From NCBI RefSeq assembly GCF_000993825.1, contig NZ_CP011114.1, positions 1,488,001 to 1,552,000 of the forward strand: DNA of 64,000 nucleotides. Reading direction: 5' to 3'. This document shows positions 26,038 through 34,671 of the stretch, piece by piece. The notes beneath the pieces are model-generated. The model was not told the origin of the DNA, ran no database searches, and saw only the letters and a program-made list of their open reading frames with translations. Each line of letters begins with the position of its first letter. Position 1 is the stretch's first letter. Source of the stretch: Paenibacillus durus ATCC 35681 (GTDB taxonomy: Bacteria; Bacillota; Bacilli; Paenibacillales; Paenibacillaceae). Position numbers and translations under genes: made by a program.

Positions 26038-29000
26038 ATGAGAATTCAGCGGCTTGAAATTAGCGGCTTTGGCCGTCTTCACGCCAGGGAATTGGAGCTG
26101 TCAGCGGGATTGACCGTGCTGTACGGCCCCAATGAGGCCGGCAAATCTACGATGCTGCAGTTTATCCGCGCCATGCTCTTCGGAATTCCTGGAAGGAACT
26201 ATCCAGCGGAGAGATTAGAGCCTGTGCATAGCGGCCTGCACGGGGGCTCCTTGACTGCCCGGGACGGACAAGGAAATGCCTGGAGCATCCGGCGGTATGC
26301 CGGAGGTTCGGAGGGCGGAAAGGGCGACAGGCTCAAGATTACGTTCAGCGGCATCGACGGAAGCGTGGAAGAGCTCGGACAGGAGGAACTGGAGAAACGC
26401 CTGCTGGGCGGCGTCTCCCGGAGCATGTTCCGCCAGCTCTTTGCGGTGACGCTGGACGAGCTTCAGGAGCTTGGAACCTTGCAGTCCGAGGAAATGAGCA
26501 GTTATTTGTTTCACGCGGGCATCGGCGGAGGAGGAGAGATCCTGCGGGCGGAGCGGCGTCTCCAGCAGGAGGCGGAGAAGCTCTACAAGCCCAGGGGTAG
26601 AACACAGGAAGCGGCGAAGACCCTCCAATCGATCGAGAAGCTGGAGCGGCAGATTGCGGAAAGCCGATCTTATCTTCCGCGTTACAATGACAATACCGCA
26701 GCGCTGCGAGCTGCGGAAAGTGAGCTTGAAGAGCTTGAGCGCCGCCGCAGGGAGGACGGGGCCAGGCTGACCCGACTGCGCAAAGCGCTCGACATCCGTG
26801 AGCTGTGGCTGAAATGGGAAGCCGCCCGCCAGGAATTGCGGGAGTTGCCGGACTTTCCGTCTTTCCCCGAGGATGCTCCGGAACGCTGGAGGGATCTGCT
26901 GACACGGACCGGTAATGCCGCACAGGCGGCGGCACGCGCCGAACGAAATGTCTCGGAACTGCAAGAGGAGCTGGCCGGGATTGCTCAGGACCCCCAGCTG
27001 GAAGCGCAGGGTCCCCGGCTGGAGCGACTTCTCCGCGCCCAAGGCGGCTATGAGAACCGGAAGACGGAGCTGCGGCGGCTGGAAGAGGAACGGAAGCTGC
27101 TGCGCGAGCATTTGCAGCGCATCCTGCGGAGCATACATCCCGGCTGGACCGCCGGGGAGCTTGCGGATTTCGCCGGCGCCGCAGCGGACCGTGAAGCCGC
27201 GCGCCGCTTCGGGGTTCAGTTCGCCGCTTATGACCGGCGAATGGAAGGTCTCGCCGCCGAGCGGCAGGCGCTGCGTGTGCGCCTTGCCGCAGCGCAGGCG
27301 GCGCTGCAGCAGGCGGAGCGCTCGCTTGCGCGGGAGCAGCGGGAAGGCGCCGCCTCATTCGCGGCGCTGCGGCCCATAAGCCCGCGCGAGACGGCGCGGC
27401 TGTGGGACGAGCTGCAGCAAGCCGCAGAGCGCTGGCGCGAGGCCCAGCTGCGGCAAGCACAGCCAGGCGCAGCTGGGGCCGCTGGCAGCGCGCGAACCGC
27501 CGCTGCCATAGCGCCGCTGCTGCCGCTGGCGGCCGCGCTCACCGCGCTGCTGCCGGCGGCGCTGTGGCTGACCGGAGCTCCGCCGGTCAGCGTCTGGATC
27601 GCGATCGGCGTGCTGGCCGCCGCCGATCTGGCCCTGCTTGCCGGCGGGCGCGGAGCGCGCCGGCAGGCCTCCCCGCCGCCCGTCAGCGGCGGGGAGGAAG
27701 CCGCAGCCGAGATGCTGCGGCTGCGGGGGCTGCTGCTCTCCGGGCCGGAGGCGGAGAGCAGGGATGCGCGACCGGAACGGAGGTCGCGCGCCTTGCCGGC
27801 CAGCCCGGATGCGGGCGGGCTGGAGGCGGGCATGAAGGAGCTGCGGCGGCTGATGGACGCCTGGACAGCCTGGCGCCAGCGCGCCGACCGGCTGAGCGGC
27901 GAGCGGGATCTCCGCCGCACGGAGGCCGATGCGCTGGCCGGTCAAGAGCAGGCGCTGGTCCGCGAGATGGACGCGGCTGAAGAGGAGTTCCGCGGTACTT
28001 CGGCGCGGTTCGAGGAATGGCTCCGCCGCCGCAACCTGCCGGAGGACTTGTCTCCGGAAGGGCTGCCCGACATTTTCAGGCTAGCGGAGCAGGGGAACGA
28101 GCTGCTGCGCCGGGAGGACGGGCTTGAGCTTCGTATAGCCGAGTTGAAGCGGGAAACTGCGGCGTTTGAAGAGGAATGCCTGCTTCTGATGGCGGAAGCC
28201 GGAGAAGCTGCGGAGGAAAGGGCTTCTGCCTCGGAAGAGGATGCGCGGAAGGCGAACGCAGACGTATCTCACGCTTCGTCCGTGATTTTATCTGATGCTG
28301 CATCGTCTGCTGCTTCGCCATCCGGCAATGGAGAGCCAGGTTTAACGCCGTCTGTGCCTACTGGCGCTCCACAACCGGATAATGCGCCATCCGAAATCCG
28401 GGTTAGAGCTGTATCGCTTCCCGGAGTGCCGTCTTCAGCCGCTGTACCGCCTGTCACCTCACCTGTTGCCCCCACGGCGCTTTCACCGATCCGCTGGCTG
28501 GAGGAGAGAGCAGCGGCATGGGAGATGCTTAAGACGGCGCTTCTACGCCGGGAAGACTTGATCTCCCGGCTGCGCGGGGCGAAGGAGGAACTGGAAGAGA
28601 GTCGACGGGAACAGGAAGCGCTCCGGCAGATTTGTGGTAATCTGCTGCGAGAAGGCGGGGCGAAAGACGGCGAAGACCTGCTTCGCCGGGCTGCTGCCCT
28701 GTCCCGGCGCCGGGAGCTGGAACGGTCGCTCCGGCACTCGGAGCTGGCCATGTTCGGAGGCAGGGACGAGGAAGAAAGGCAGGGACTTCTGGAGCTGCTG
28801 TCGCTACAGGACGCTTACGCACTGGAAGAAGAGAGGAAGCGGGAGGAGAGGGGCCTTGCCGAACTTGAGGAGCGAAGAAACGCGCTGCTTCAGCTTCGGG
28901 GCAGGCTGCTGCAGGAAAGGGAGAACCTGAAGAAGGTCTGCCGGGAGGATACAACGCTTCAGCAGCTGGAGGAGCAGAAGGCGGCGCTGCGGGGGATCGC

Positions 29001-29466
29001 CGAGCAATATGCCGTTTCCGCGCTCGCGGCTGAATTGATCAGCCGAACAAGACGGATTTACGAGCGTGAGAAGCAGCCGCAGGTTCTGGCCTTGGCTTCC
29101 TCGTATTTCGAGCGTCTGACCGGAGGAGAGTACCGGCGCGTCGTCATGACGCTAGGGAAGAAAGAGCTGAAAGCGGAGCACCGGGAAGCCGGCTTACTGG
29201 ACAGCGGGCTGCTGAGCCGGGGAACGGCGGAGCAGCTGTATCTGGCCCTGCGTCTGGCTCTCGCGGGAACGATGGACCGGCAGGACCCGCTGCCGCTGCT
29301 GTTTGACGATCTGTTCGTCAATTTCGATGAGCGGCGTCTGCATGCGGCGCTTTCACTCCTTGGCGAGCTGTCCTCTTCCCGCCAGGTCGTGATGCTGACC
29401 TGCCACCGTCATGTCGCTGAGGCGGCGGCTCAGCTGGTGACGGATGCCTCCGTTATCTCCGTGTAG
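26038..29466 (+). CDS. yhaN: YhaN-type SMC/Rad50-like ATPase
   Basis: Probable partner of YhaO in DNA end processing. 1142 residues from ATG 26038 (AAGGAGGT upstream). Walker A GPNEAGKST at 30-38, long coiled coils, a central double hydrophobic segment (about residues 490-540) predicted to span the membrane, a Ser/Pro/Ala-rich stretch (about 740-815), then signature SRGTAEQLYLALR and Walker B LLFDDLFVNFDE near 1085. B. subtilis YhaN has ~963 residues, so this one is longer. The central 27.1-28.0 kb part is strikingly GC-rich, producing long false ORFs on the other strand. The 3' end overlaps the ykvI-like gene by 14 bp. Confidence 0.88.
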   Translation: MRIQRLEISGFGRLHARELELSAGLTVLYGPNEAGKSTMLQFIRAMLFGIPGRNYPAERLEPVHSGLHGGSLTARDGQGNAWSIRRYAGGSEGGKGDRLKITFSGIDGSVEELGQEELEKRLLGGVSRSMFRQLFAVTLDELQELGTLQSEEMSSYLFHAGIGGGGEILRAERRLQQEAEKLYKPRGRTQEAAKTLQSIEKLERQIAESRSYLPRYNDNTAALRAAESELEELERRRREDGARLTRLRKALDIRELWLKWEAARQELRELPDFPSFPEDAPERWRDLLTRTGNAAQAAARAERNVSELQEELAGIAQDPQLEAQGPRLERLLRAQGGYENRKTELRRLEEERKLLREHLQRILRSIHPGWTAGELADFAGAAADREAARRFGVQFAAYDRRMEGLAAERQALRVRLAAAQAALQQAERSLAREQREGAASFAALRPISPRETARLWDELQQAAERWREAQLRQAQPGAAGAAGSARTAAAIAPLLPLAAALTALLPAALWLTGAPPVSVWIAIGVLAAADLALLAGGRGARRQASPPPVSGGEEAAAEMLRLRGLLLSGPEAESRDARPERRSRALPASPDAGGLEAGMKELRRLMDAWTAWRQRADRLSGERDLRRTEADALAGQEQALVREMDAAEEEFRGTSARFEEWLRRRNLPEDLSPEGLPDIFRLAEQGNELLRREDGLELRIAELKRETAAFEEECLLLMAEAGEAAEERASASEEDARKANADVSHASSVILSDAASSAASPSGNGEPGLTPSVPTGAPQPDNAPSEIRVRAVSLPGVPSSAAVPPVTSPVAPTALSPIRWLEERAAAWEMLKTALLRREDLISRLRGAKEELEESRREQEALRQICGNLLREGGAKDGEDLLRRAAALSRRRELERSLRHSELAMFGGRDEEERQGLLELLSLQDAYALEEERKREERGLAELEERRNALLQLRGRLLQERENLKKVCREDTTLQQLEEQKAALRGIAEQYAVSALAAELISRTRRIYEREKQPQVLALASSYFERLTGGEYRRVVMTLGKKELKAEHREAGLLDSGLLSRGTAEQLYLALRLALAGTMDRQDPLPLLFDDLFVNFDERRLHAALSLLGELSSSRQVVMLTCHRHVAEAAAQLVTDASVISV

Positions 29467-30562
29467 ACCGCGGAACCGGTTTGGGGGCGGGCAGCAGCTC
29501 CGATTTTGGAGGTGCCACCGATTTGCCCGGCGGAACCATGGGAACGAGGATTAATTTGACCGCCCAGACGAGCGACAGCGCTCCGAACATCGGATAGAAC
29601 AGCGCCAGCAGCGAGCTGAAGCCGAACTGGCTGAAGACATAGCAGGTCAGCATGACCGCAGGTGTAATGAAGGCGGACGAGATCGGCAGGCGTTGCGCCA
29701 GTTGTAGCGTGACCCCGTAAATATCGGCGACAAAGGTGCTGAATATTTCCAGAAAGATTAGCATCAGATACACAAGCTGTACCAGCGCTCCGAGACGGAA
29801 AGCAATGCTGCCCATCGGAATCTCAAACTTCAAGATGCCCGGCATATGCGCGCTCATGGCAAAATGCGCCGCCATCAGCATAAAGCCGATGCCCAGACCG
29901 CCGAGAATGCCGCCATAGATAAGCGGCCGTTCATTCTGGGTATGCCGGGCCATCGGAACGAGGACGGCCTGTGACATTCCCAAATTGAACGCTGTATACA
30001 GAAACGGTGACAGTCCGGCGGCAAAGGCGCTGCGTTTCGTGCCAAGCTGCAAAAAGTGATGCGCTCCCGGATGATCAAGCGTGTTGAAAATAATAATAAG
30101 CGACAAGGTCAGCATCAAGGGAACGACAATGCTGTTCATCTGCAGAATGCCGGAAATGCCTCTTTTCAGCAGAAGATAAGAGCCGATTACGGTCAGCACC
30201 AGCCCGGTTTGATAGTGGAGCCCGAGATGCTCCTCAAAAATCGCGCCCGCTCCGGCCAGCATAATGCTGTTCACTCCAATCAGAATAGCCAGGGTGAACA
30301 GGCTGATAATGCCGCCTACGTTCTTCCCGAACAGATGGCGGTTGAAATCCTCATAGGATTCCGCTCCGATCCGCTGGGCAAGAATCATCATTTTGGTGCC
30401 GAGCCAGATAAAGACCCCTGTGGCGAACACAATGGTCAGCGTTGCCCAGCGGCCGTACTGCGTGAAGAACTGGAGAATTTCCTGGCCGGTGGCGAATCCG
30501 GCTCCCACAATAGTGCCAATATAAGTAAAGGCGATTTGCAGCGTGCGGAGCATTTGTCTCAT
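29453..30562 (-). CDS. YkvI-like membrane transporter (APC/LeuT-fold)
   Basis: A 369-residue integral membrane protein with about ten helices. The first helix with GTIVGAGFATGQEILQFFT matches the B. subtilis YkvI family, whose broken-helix glycines suggest an amino-acid-type secondary transporter; the substrate is unknown. ATG 30562 follows AGGGGGAG. Three tandem ~64-nt repeat units lie directly upstream of the ribosome-binding site. The C-terminal 30 residues are Pro/Lys-rich. Confidence 0.8.
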   Translation of the reverse strand: MRQMLRTLQIAFTYIGTIVGAGFATGQEILQFFTQYGRWATLTIVFATGVFIWLGTKMMILAQRIGAESYEDFNRHLFGKNVGGIISLFTLAILIGVNSIMLAGAGAIFEEHLGLHYQTGLVLTVIGSYLLLKRGISGILQMNSIVVPLMLTLSLIIIFNTLDHPGAHHFLQLGTKRSAFAAGLSPFLYTAFNLGMSQAVLVPMARHTQNERPLIYGGILGGLGIGFMLMAAHFAMSAHMPGILKFEIPMGSIAFRLGALVQLVYLMLIFLEIFSTFVADIYGVTLQLAQRLPISSAFITPAVMLTCYVFSQFGFSSLLALFYPMFGALSLVWAVKLILVPMVPPGKSVAPPKSELLPAPKPVPRSTRR

Positions 30563-30576
30563 AATTCTCCCCCTAA

Positions 30577-30771
30577 AAGTTTTGCAAGCTTAAACCGCAT
30601 CGGATATTCTTCGGCAAAACTGGCATCGGAAGCGTACACTAAGTTTTGCAAGCCTAAACCGTAAGGATTGCACTTTTGGCAGAACCGGCATTGAATGTGT
30701 ACGCTTAATTTTGTAAGTATCAGCCGTATCCTTTGATTTTCTGGCAAAATTGGCACCGGAAGCAGAGGCTT
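30577..30771 (-). repeat. Three tandem ~65-nt leader repeats upstream of the ykvI-like gene
   Basis: Units at 30577-30640, 30641-30706 and 30707-30771 share (plus strand) AAGTTTTGCAAGC-TAAACCG, TTCGGCAAAACTGGCA and CGGAAGCG blocks; unit 3 is more diverged and a partial fourth unit runs to about 30800. The same unit occurs once before cimA, at the same distance from its ribosome-binding site. Confidence 0.8.
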
Positions 30772-30825
30772 GCCTACTTGTGAAGCCTAAAAATCAGTCT
30801 TTTGGATGCGCAATGCCCCATATGC

Positions 30826-30855
30826 TTGTGTACTCCGCATAGTACAGGTTATGAT
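30826..30855 (+). promoter_or_regulatory. Tentative promoter of xpt
   Basis: TTGTGT, 18 bp, TATGAT. A PurR-box-like half site CCGAACAAG lies at 30917-30925 just before the ribosome-binding site. No second half was found, and no guanine riboswitch is visible. Confidence 0.3.
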
Positions 30856-30950
30856 GTTGAGCAGAAGGACATGACTTCCGCCTGTTTTCGCCTGCGGGAT
30901 TTTGACAGTGGAACGTCCGAACAAGAATGGATAATGGAGGCGTAAGCGTC

Positions 30951-31523
30951 ATGGAAATATTGAAAAAGCGGATTTTGGAGGAAGGGGTTGTCGTTTCCGA
31001 TCAGGTGTTGAAGCTGGACGGGCTGCTCAACCATCAGGTCGATCCCGAGCTGACAATGGAGATGGGACGGGAATTTGCGAAGCTGTTTGCAGACCAGGGA
31101 GTGACCCGTGTTGTTACCGTGGAATCCTCGGGTATCGCCGTTGCATTTGCCACCGCGCATGAATTGAAGGTGCCGCTTGTCTTTGCGCGCCGCAAGAAAA
31201 CACTGCTGGCCGACCCTGATGCGCTGTGCGAGCGGGTTCCGTCGTTTACGAAGGGGATCGTCACGGACATTATGATTTCCCGCCAATTTATATCGCCGGA
31301 GGACAAAATTCTGTTCATCGACGATATTATCGCCAACGGCGATGCGGCGCGCGGCTTGATTAAGATCATTCATCGCTCGGGAGCGGAGCTCGTCGGACTT
31401 GGGGTCGTTGTGGAAAAATGCTTTGAGGCCGGTGCCCGTACGATCCGCGAACAGGGTGTACGTCTGGAATCGCTTATAAAAATCAAGTCCCTTGCCGGCG
31501 GAAGAATCGAATTCGAGCAGTAA
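30951..31523 (+). CDS. xpt: Xanthine phosphoribosyltransferase
   Basis: Salvages xanthine to XMP with PRPP. 190 residues from ATG 30951 (AATGGAGG upstream), normal length. N-terminus MEILKKRILEEG and SDQVLKLDGLLNHQVDP are typical of Xpt; the PRPP-binding motif ILFIDDIIANGDAA is intact, as is VVVEKCFEAG. In B. subtilis xpt is paired with pbuX and has a purine riboswitch; neither is seen here. Confidence 0.94.
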   Translation: MEILKKRILEEGVVVSDQVLKLDGLLNHQVDPELTMEMGREFAKLFADQGVTRVVTVESSGIAVAFATAHELKVPLVFARRKKTLLADPDALCERVPSFTKGIVTDIMISRQFISPEDKILFIDDIIANGDAARGLIKIIHRSGAELVGLGVVVEKCFEAGARTIREQGVRLESLIKIKSLAGGRIEFEQ

Positions 31524-31641
31524 TCCATCGGGTTACAAATCGTGACGAATCTAAGAACAATGCCTATTTTTTTAACAATTGCTTTCCACCCCATACATTT
31601 TCATTTATAATAAAGTCAGACATAGGAGAGGAGGCGTCACA

Positions 31642-31959
31642 ATGGGGAAAGAACCGGTGACAGAACAATTCTTTATTGATAAATTAACCGAGGCCAAGGA
31701 TCACTTCGAGCGCGCGCTCGATTGCAAGCACACGGAGTTTGACGATCTGTATCCCTATATGATCGAACATCCTCAATTCTTTTGGTACAAACGATATGTT
31801 GCTTGGTCGGAACTTCTGACTATCGCAGGCTTGTGCGAAGAACTGGACTTCGCCTGGAGAGAGAAGTTTACAGCCAAACAAGTGGAGTATCTGGAACACC
31901 GTGTGATGTCCGCAAAAGTTCTGGACTTCTGGTTTGAGAAGAATGAAGCGCTGATATAG
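31642..31959 (+). CDS. Hypothetical soluble protein, 105 residues
   Basis: Starts at ATG 31642 after AGGAGGCG. Acidic, helix-rich, aromatic protein (YPYMIEHPQFFWYKRYVAWSELL) without signal peptide, membrane segment or a motif I recognise. It is monocistronic, with a terminator downstream. The strong ribosome-binding site and codon use support a real gene. Confidence 0.75.
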   Translation: MGKEPVTEQFFIDKLTEAKDHFERALDCKHTEFDDLYPYMIEHPQFFWYKRYVAWSELLTIAGLCEELDFAWREKFTAKQVEYLEHRVMSAKVLDFWFEKNEALI

Positions 31960-32008
31960 GTCAAACACAAAGAGGTGCATGATATGTGCATACCTCATTA
32001 TTTAAATG

Positions 32009-32041
32009 AGACCCAATGATCTTTCATTGCGGTCTTTTTTA
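32009..32041 (+). terminator. Terminator of the 105-residue protein gene
   Basis: AGACC-x-AATGA and TCATT-xx-GGTCT arms with a CTT loop, followed by six T. Confidence 0.8.
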
Positions 32042-32100
32042 TGTCATAATCCGATTCGGACACTTGCTATATGGTGCTCCGGATGAGAGGAGAACTTCGT

Positions 32101-32316
32101 ATGATCAGCGATGAGCAGCTGAATGAATACCGCCTTTCAGGCGAGAAGATCCGGGTTATTCGCGATACTCTGGAGAGCAATGACGTGATCGGGATTGTTA
32201 TTGCGTGGGACGACAGCCAGGTTATGATCCGCAGACCCAACCGGAGGGTGGTCAAGCTGGACCGGGGTTATATGTTTCAGCCCAATACCGAGCCGAGACG
32301 CAGTGTTTTTGAATAA
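32101..32316 (+). CDS. Hypothetical small protein, possible beta-barrel
   Basis: 71 residues from ATG 32101 behind AGAGGAGA. After a helical N-terminus (EQLNEYRLSGEKIRVIRD) it alternates hydrophobic strands (IGIVIAWDD, QVMIRRPNRRVVKLD) in a way that suggests a small SH3/Sm-like barrel; this is inference from pattern only. No known family recognised. The gene stands alone between two terminators. Confidence 0.72.
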   Translation: MISDEQLNEYRLSGEKIRVIRDTLESNDVIGIVIAWDDSQVMIRRPNRRVVKLDRGYMFQPNTEPRRSVFE

Positions 32317-32352
32317 CGTGAGCAATAACAAGCTGACCAGCAACTGTAATTG

Positions 32353-32392
32353 AAACGGCTTTCGAGGTTTTATCTCGAAAGCCGTTTGCTTT
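32353..32392. terminator. Strong bidirectional terminator
   Basis: Perfect 14-bp arms AAACGGCTTTCGAG and CTCGAAAGCCGTTT, loop GTTTTAT, followed by GCTTTTT. Serves the small gene on the left and hisC on the right. Confidence 0.92.
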
Positions 32393-32418
32393 TTCTCAAG
32401 ACCGTTTGCTGATCATTC

Positions 32419-33534
32419 TCATTCATTTAGACTGGAGTCAGAGTTAAGCTCGATTCGTGATATTTTCAATTGAGTTCCACGAACGAGGCCCAGCAGCGCT
32501 TCATATAGAATATCCATTTCTTCATCCGTTCCAATCGTCACGCGCAAATATTTATCAATCCTGGGCCTCGGAAAAAAACGCACGAAAATGTTCTGTCCCC
32601 GCAATGCTTCATTTAGAGTATCGGCCTCTACCCTCGGGTGGGAGATTAACAAGAAATTCGTACTGGAGTCCACCACCTCAAATCCCGCTTGACGGAGGAG
32701 GGAGGTGATCCGGCTGCGGGTGGCTATAACGGTCTGAATATTCCGGGTGAACGTTTCCGTATCCTCAAGAGACGCTATGGCTCCCGCCTGGGCGATCCAG
32801 TCGACGGTGAAGCAGTTGATACAATCTCTGACGCGAATGAGCGCTTCAATTAAACTGCTGTGTCCCATCGCCAGACCGATCCGCAACCCCGCCAGCGACC
32901 GCGATTTGGAGAATGTGCGGATGACGAGCAGGTTGTCATATTTCGGAATCAGTCCAATTGACGTTTCTCCGCCAAAATCAATGTACGCTTCATCCACAAT
33001 AACCACCGCCTGCTGATTTTGTTTCACAAGGGCCTCTATATCCTCTAGGGGAATGGCTTTGCCCGTTGGGGCGTTGGGATTAGCCATTATAATTCCGTCA
33101 TTATTGATGAAAAAGCGGTCAACCGGCACATCGAAGCTTTCGGTCAGCGGAACCGTCCTGTACGATACCCCGAACAGCTTGGCGTACACTTCATAGAAAT
33201 TATACGTAATATCGGGAAAAAGAATCATATCCCCCGGATCGAAAAAGGCCTTGAAGCAAAAAGCCAAAATTTCGTCGGACCCGTTGCCGGAAAAAATCTG
33301 TTCCGCTGGAATGCCGTAGTGGCGGCTGGCTGTTTCCCGCAAGCGGGAGCAATTCGGATCGGGATATAATCTCAGCTTGTCGGTAACGGCGGCTTTCATC
33401 GCATTGAGCACCTCGGGCGAAGGCGGGTAGGGATTCTCGTTCGTGTTTAATTTGACCAGTCTGCCTGCCCGGGGCTGCTCGCCCGGTACATAAGGCGCAA
33501 TCCCCTTGATCGTCTCACTCCAGTATTTATTCAT
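32419..33534 (-). CDS. hisC: Histidinol-phosphate aminotransferase
   Basis: PLP-dependent class I/II aminotransferase, 371 residues from ATG 33534 (GGGAGGAAC upstream). Motifs: NENPYPPSP, DEAYIDFGG, and the PLP lysine in RTFSKSRSLAGLRIG. MNKYWSETIKGIAPYVPGEQP at the N-terminus and LRVTIGT near the C-terminus are typical of HisC. It transfers an amino group from glutamate to imidazole acetol phosphate in histidine synthesis and may also act on aromatic 2-oxo acids. It is solitary, away from a his operon. A second HisC-like gene lies at 44954. Confidence 0.88.
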   Translation of the reverse strand: MNKYWSETIKGIAPYVPGEQPRAGRLVKLNTNENPYPPSPEVLNAMKAAVTDKLRLYPDPNCSRLRETASRHYGIPAEQIFSGNGSDEILAFCFKAFFDPGDMILFPDITYNFYEVYAKLFGVSYRTVPLTESFDVPVDRFFINNDGIIMANPNAPTGKAIPLEDIEALVKQNQQAVVIVDEAYIDFGGETSIGLIPKYDNLLVIRTFSKSRSLAGLRIGLAMGHSSLIEALIRVRDCINCFTVDWIAQAGAIASLEDTETFTRNIQTVIATRSRITSLLRQAGFEVVDSSTNFLLISHPRVEADTLNEALRGQNIFVRFFPRPRIDKYLRVTIGTDEEMDILYEALLGLVRGTQLKISRIELNSDSSLNE

Positions 33535-33662
33535 TGCCGTTCCTCCCAACTTCATAATCTGGTGAACGATGCGGATTCTCTATATATGTATATGTGCCAG
33601 GCGGACGTGGAGGAACCATGCTGATGAAAAGGGTGAGCTGCACAGCGGATGGAGAGAAAATA

Positions 33663-33695
33663 AAAAAACAGCCCATCACTTCCGTGATCGGGCTG
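33663..33695 (-). terminator. Terminator of the 144-residue protein gene
   Basis: Arms CAGCCC/GGGCTG with inner ATCAC/GTGAT; on the minus strand a run of seven T follows. Confidence 0.88.
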
Positions 33696-33726
33696 GTACT
33701 ATCATGATCATTATCCGACAGAATAA

Positions 33727-34161
33727 TCAGATGGATACAGCCATATGGCTGGAATGCTCTTCCCGGGCTTGAATCGAGAACTCCCCGGCAAGTCCGAGAT
33801 AGGCGCGCATTCTCAACGTCATCTCCCGCCGGAAGCTCTGCCATTCAATCTGCATCTCTCCGGCAATACCCCGGCACTTATACTCGGCTTCAACACCATG
33901 CTGATTTTGCCGAACAGTTGTAATAACCATATTCTGCGAATCAAGCTCACGCTTAACTTCCTGCAGCATAACAGCTGTCTTCTTCGCTCCGATGGAGACC
34001 AGTTCCATATAGAGCTGTGGCATTTTAAATAGGCCGCTCTTCCCGATGGCCCGGCAGTCGCGCTCGAACACTTTATGAATAAACGTTAGCAGCAAGTAGC
34101 TTCTGACAAGAGACAGTTCTTCTTGGGTTGCTTCCCGGTTACGCTTTGCAATCGTCGCCAT
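33727..34161 (-). CDS. Hypothetical protein, 144 residues
   Basis: Starts at ATG 34161 after GAGGTGAT. Basic, soluble protein; N-terminal helices (EELSLVRSYLLLTFIHKVFERD) and a strand-rich middle, possibly a winged helix (QLYMELVSIGAKKTAVMLQEVKREL), but I do not recognise a family. A 23-residue upstream extension has no ribosome-binding site. It ends in a clear terminator. Confidence 0.72.
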   Translation of the reverse strand: MATIAKRNREATQEELSLVRSYLLLTFIHKVFERDCRAIGKSGLFKMPQLYMELVSIGAKKTAVMLQEVKRELDSQNMVITTVRQNQHGVEAEYKCRGIAGEMQIEWQSFRREMTLRMRAYLGLAGEFSIQAREEHSSHMAVSI

Positions 34162-34342
34162 CTGAATCACCTCAATTGTAGTATGCGAACCTTTGTTCTT
34201 ATTATACATCCAATTTATTCGCGAAAGCAATATTTATACATTAATTTATGGAAAAATGTTATTTTAACAAATATATTGACTGGTGTTTGTTATCATGGTA
34301 TGATCTCTCTTGTGGCCGCATAAGCGTGCTTCGAAAAAATAC

Positions 34343-34427
<85 letters not shown>

Positions 34428-34636
34428 TCATATTTTACAAACAAAACCCTTCATTTGAAGGGTTTATTTTTTTGGCTTTTAATAGGTCATTGGTATATGT
34501 TGGGGGATAAAATAAACGCGTGAACTAATTTATTTTGCATTAATTAAAAGGAAAATATCGGAAGATGTCGAATAATCATTTATAGTAGGATGTATTCTTG
34601 AAAGAAAAATTATTGGGTGATTTGAATATCAACATA

Positions 34637-34664
34637 TCCTAATAACTCAGAATTATTTGGAGGT
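34637..34664 (+). repeat. Left inverted repeat, tyrosine-recombinase-like crossover site
   Basis: 28 bp, exact reverse complement of 36401-36428. Arms TCCTAATAA and TTATTTGGA (one mismatch when paired) surround an asymmetric centre CTCAGAA. The TTTGGAGGT at its inner end is the Shine-Dalgarno sequence of the gene starting at 34672. Confidence 0.88.
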
Positions 34665-34671
34665 AGATTTT

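Noticed and set aside
26345..27460. 371-codon minus-strand ORF
   Set aside because: Arises from the very GC-rich yhaN coding sequence, which lacks stop codons in other frames; composition is Ala/Pro/Arg-rich with no motif.
30780..30950. Guanine riboswitch expected before xpt
   Set aside because: The conserved purine-aptamer blocks were not found in the leader.
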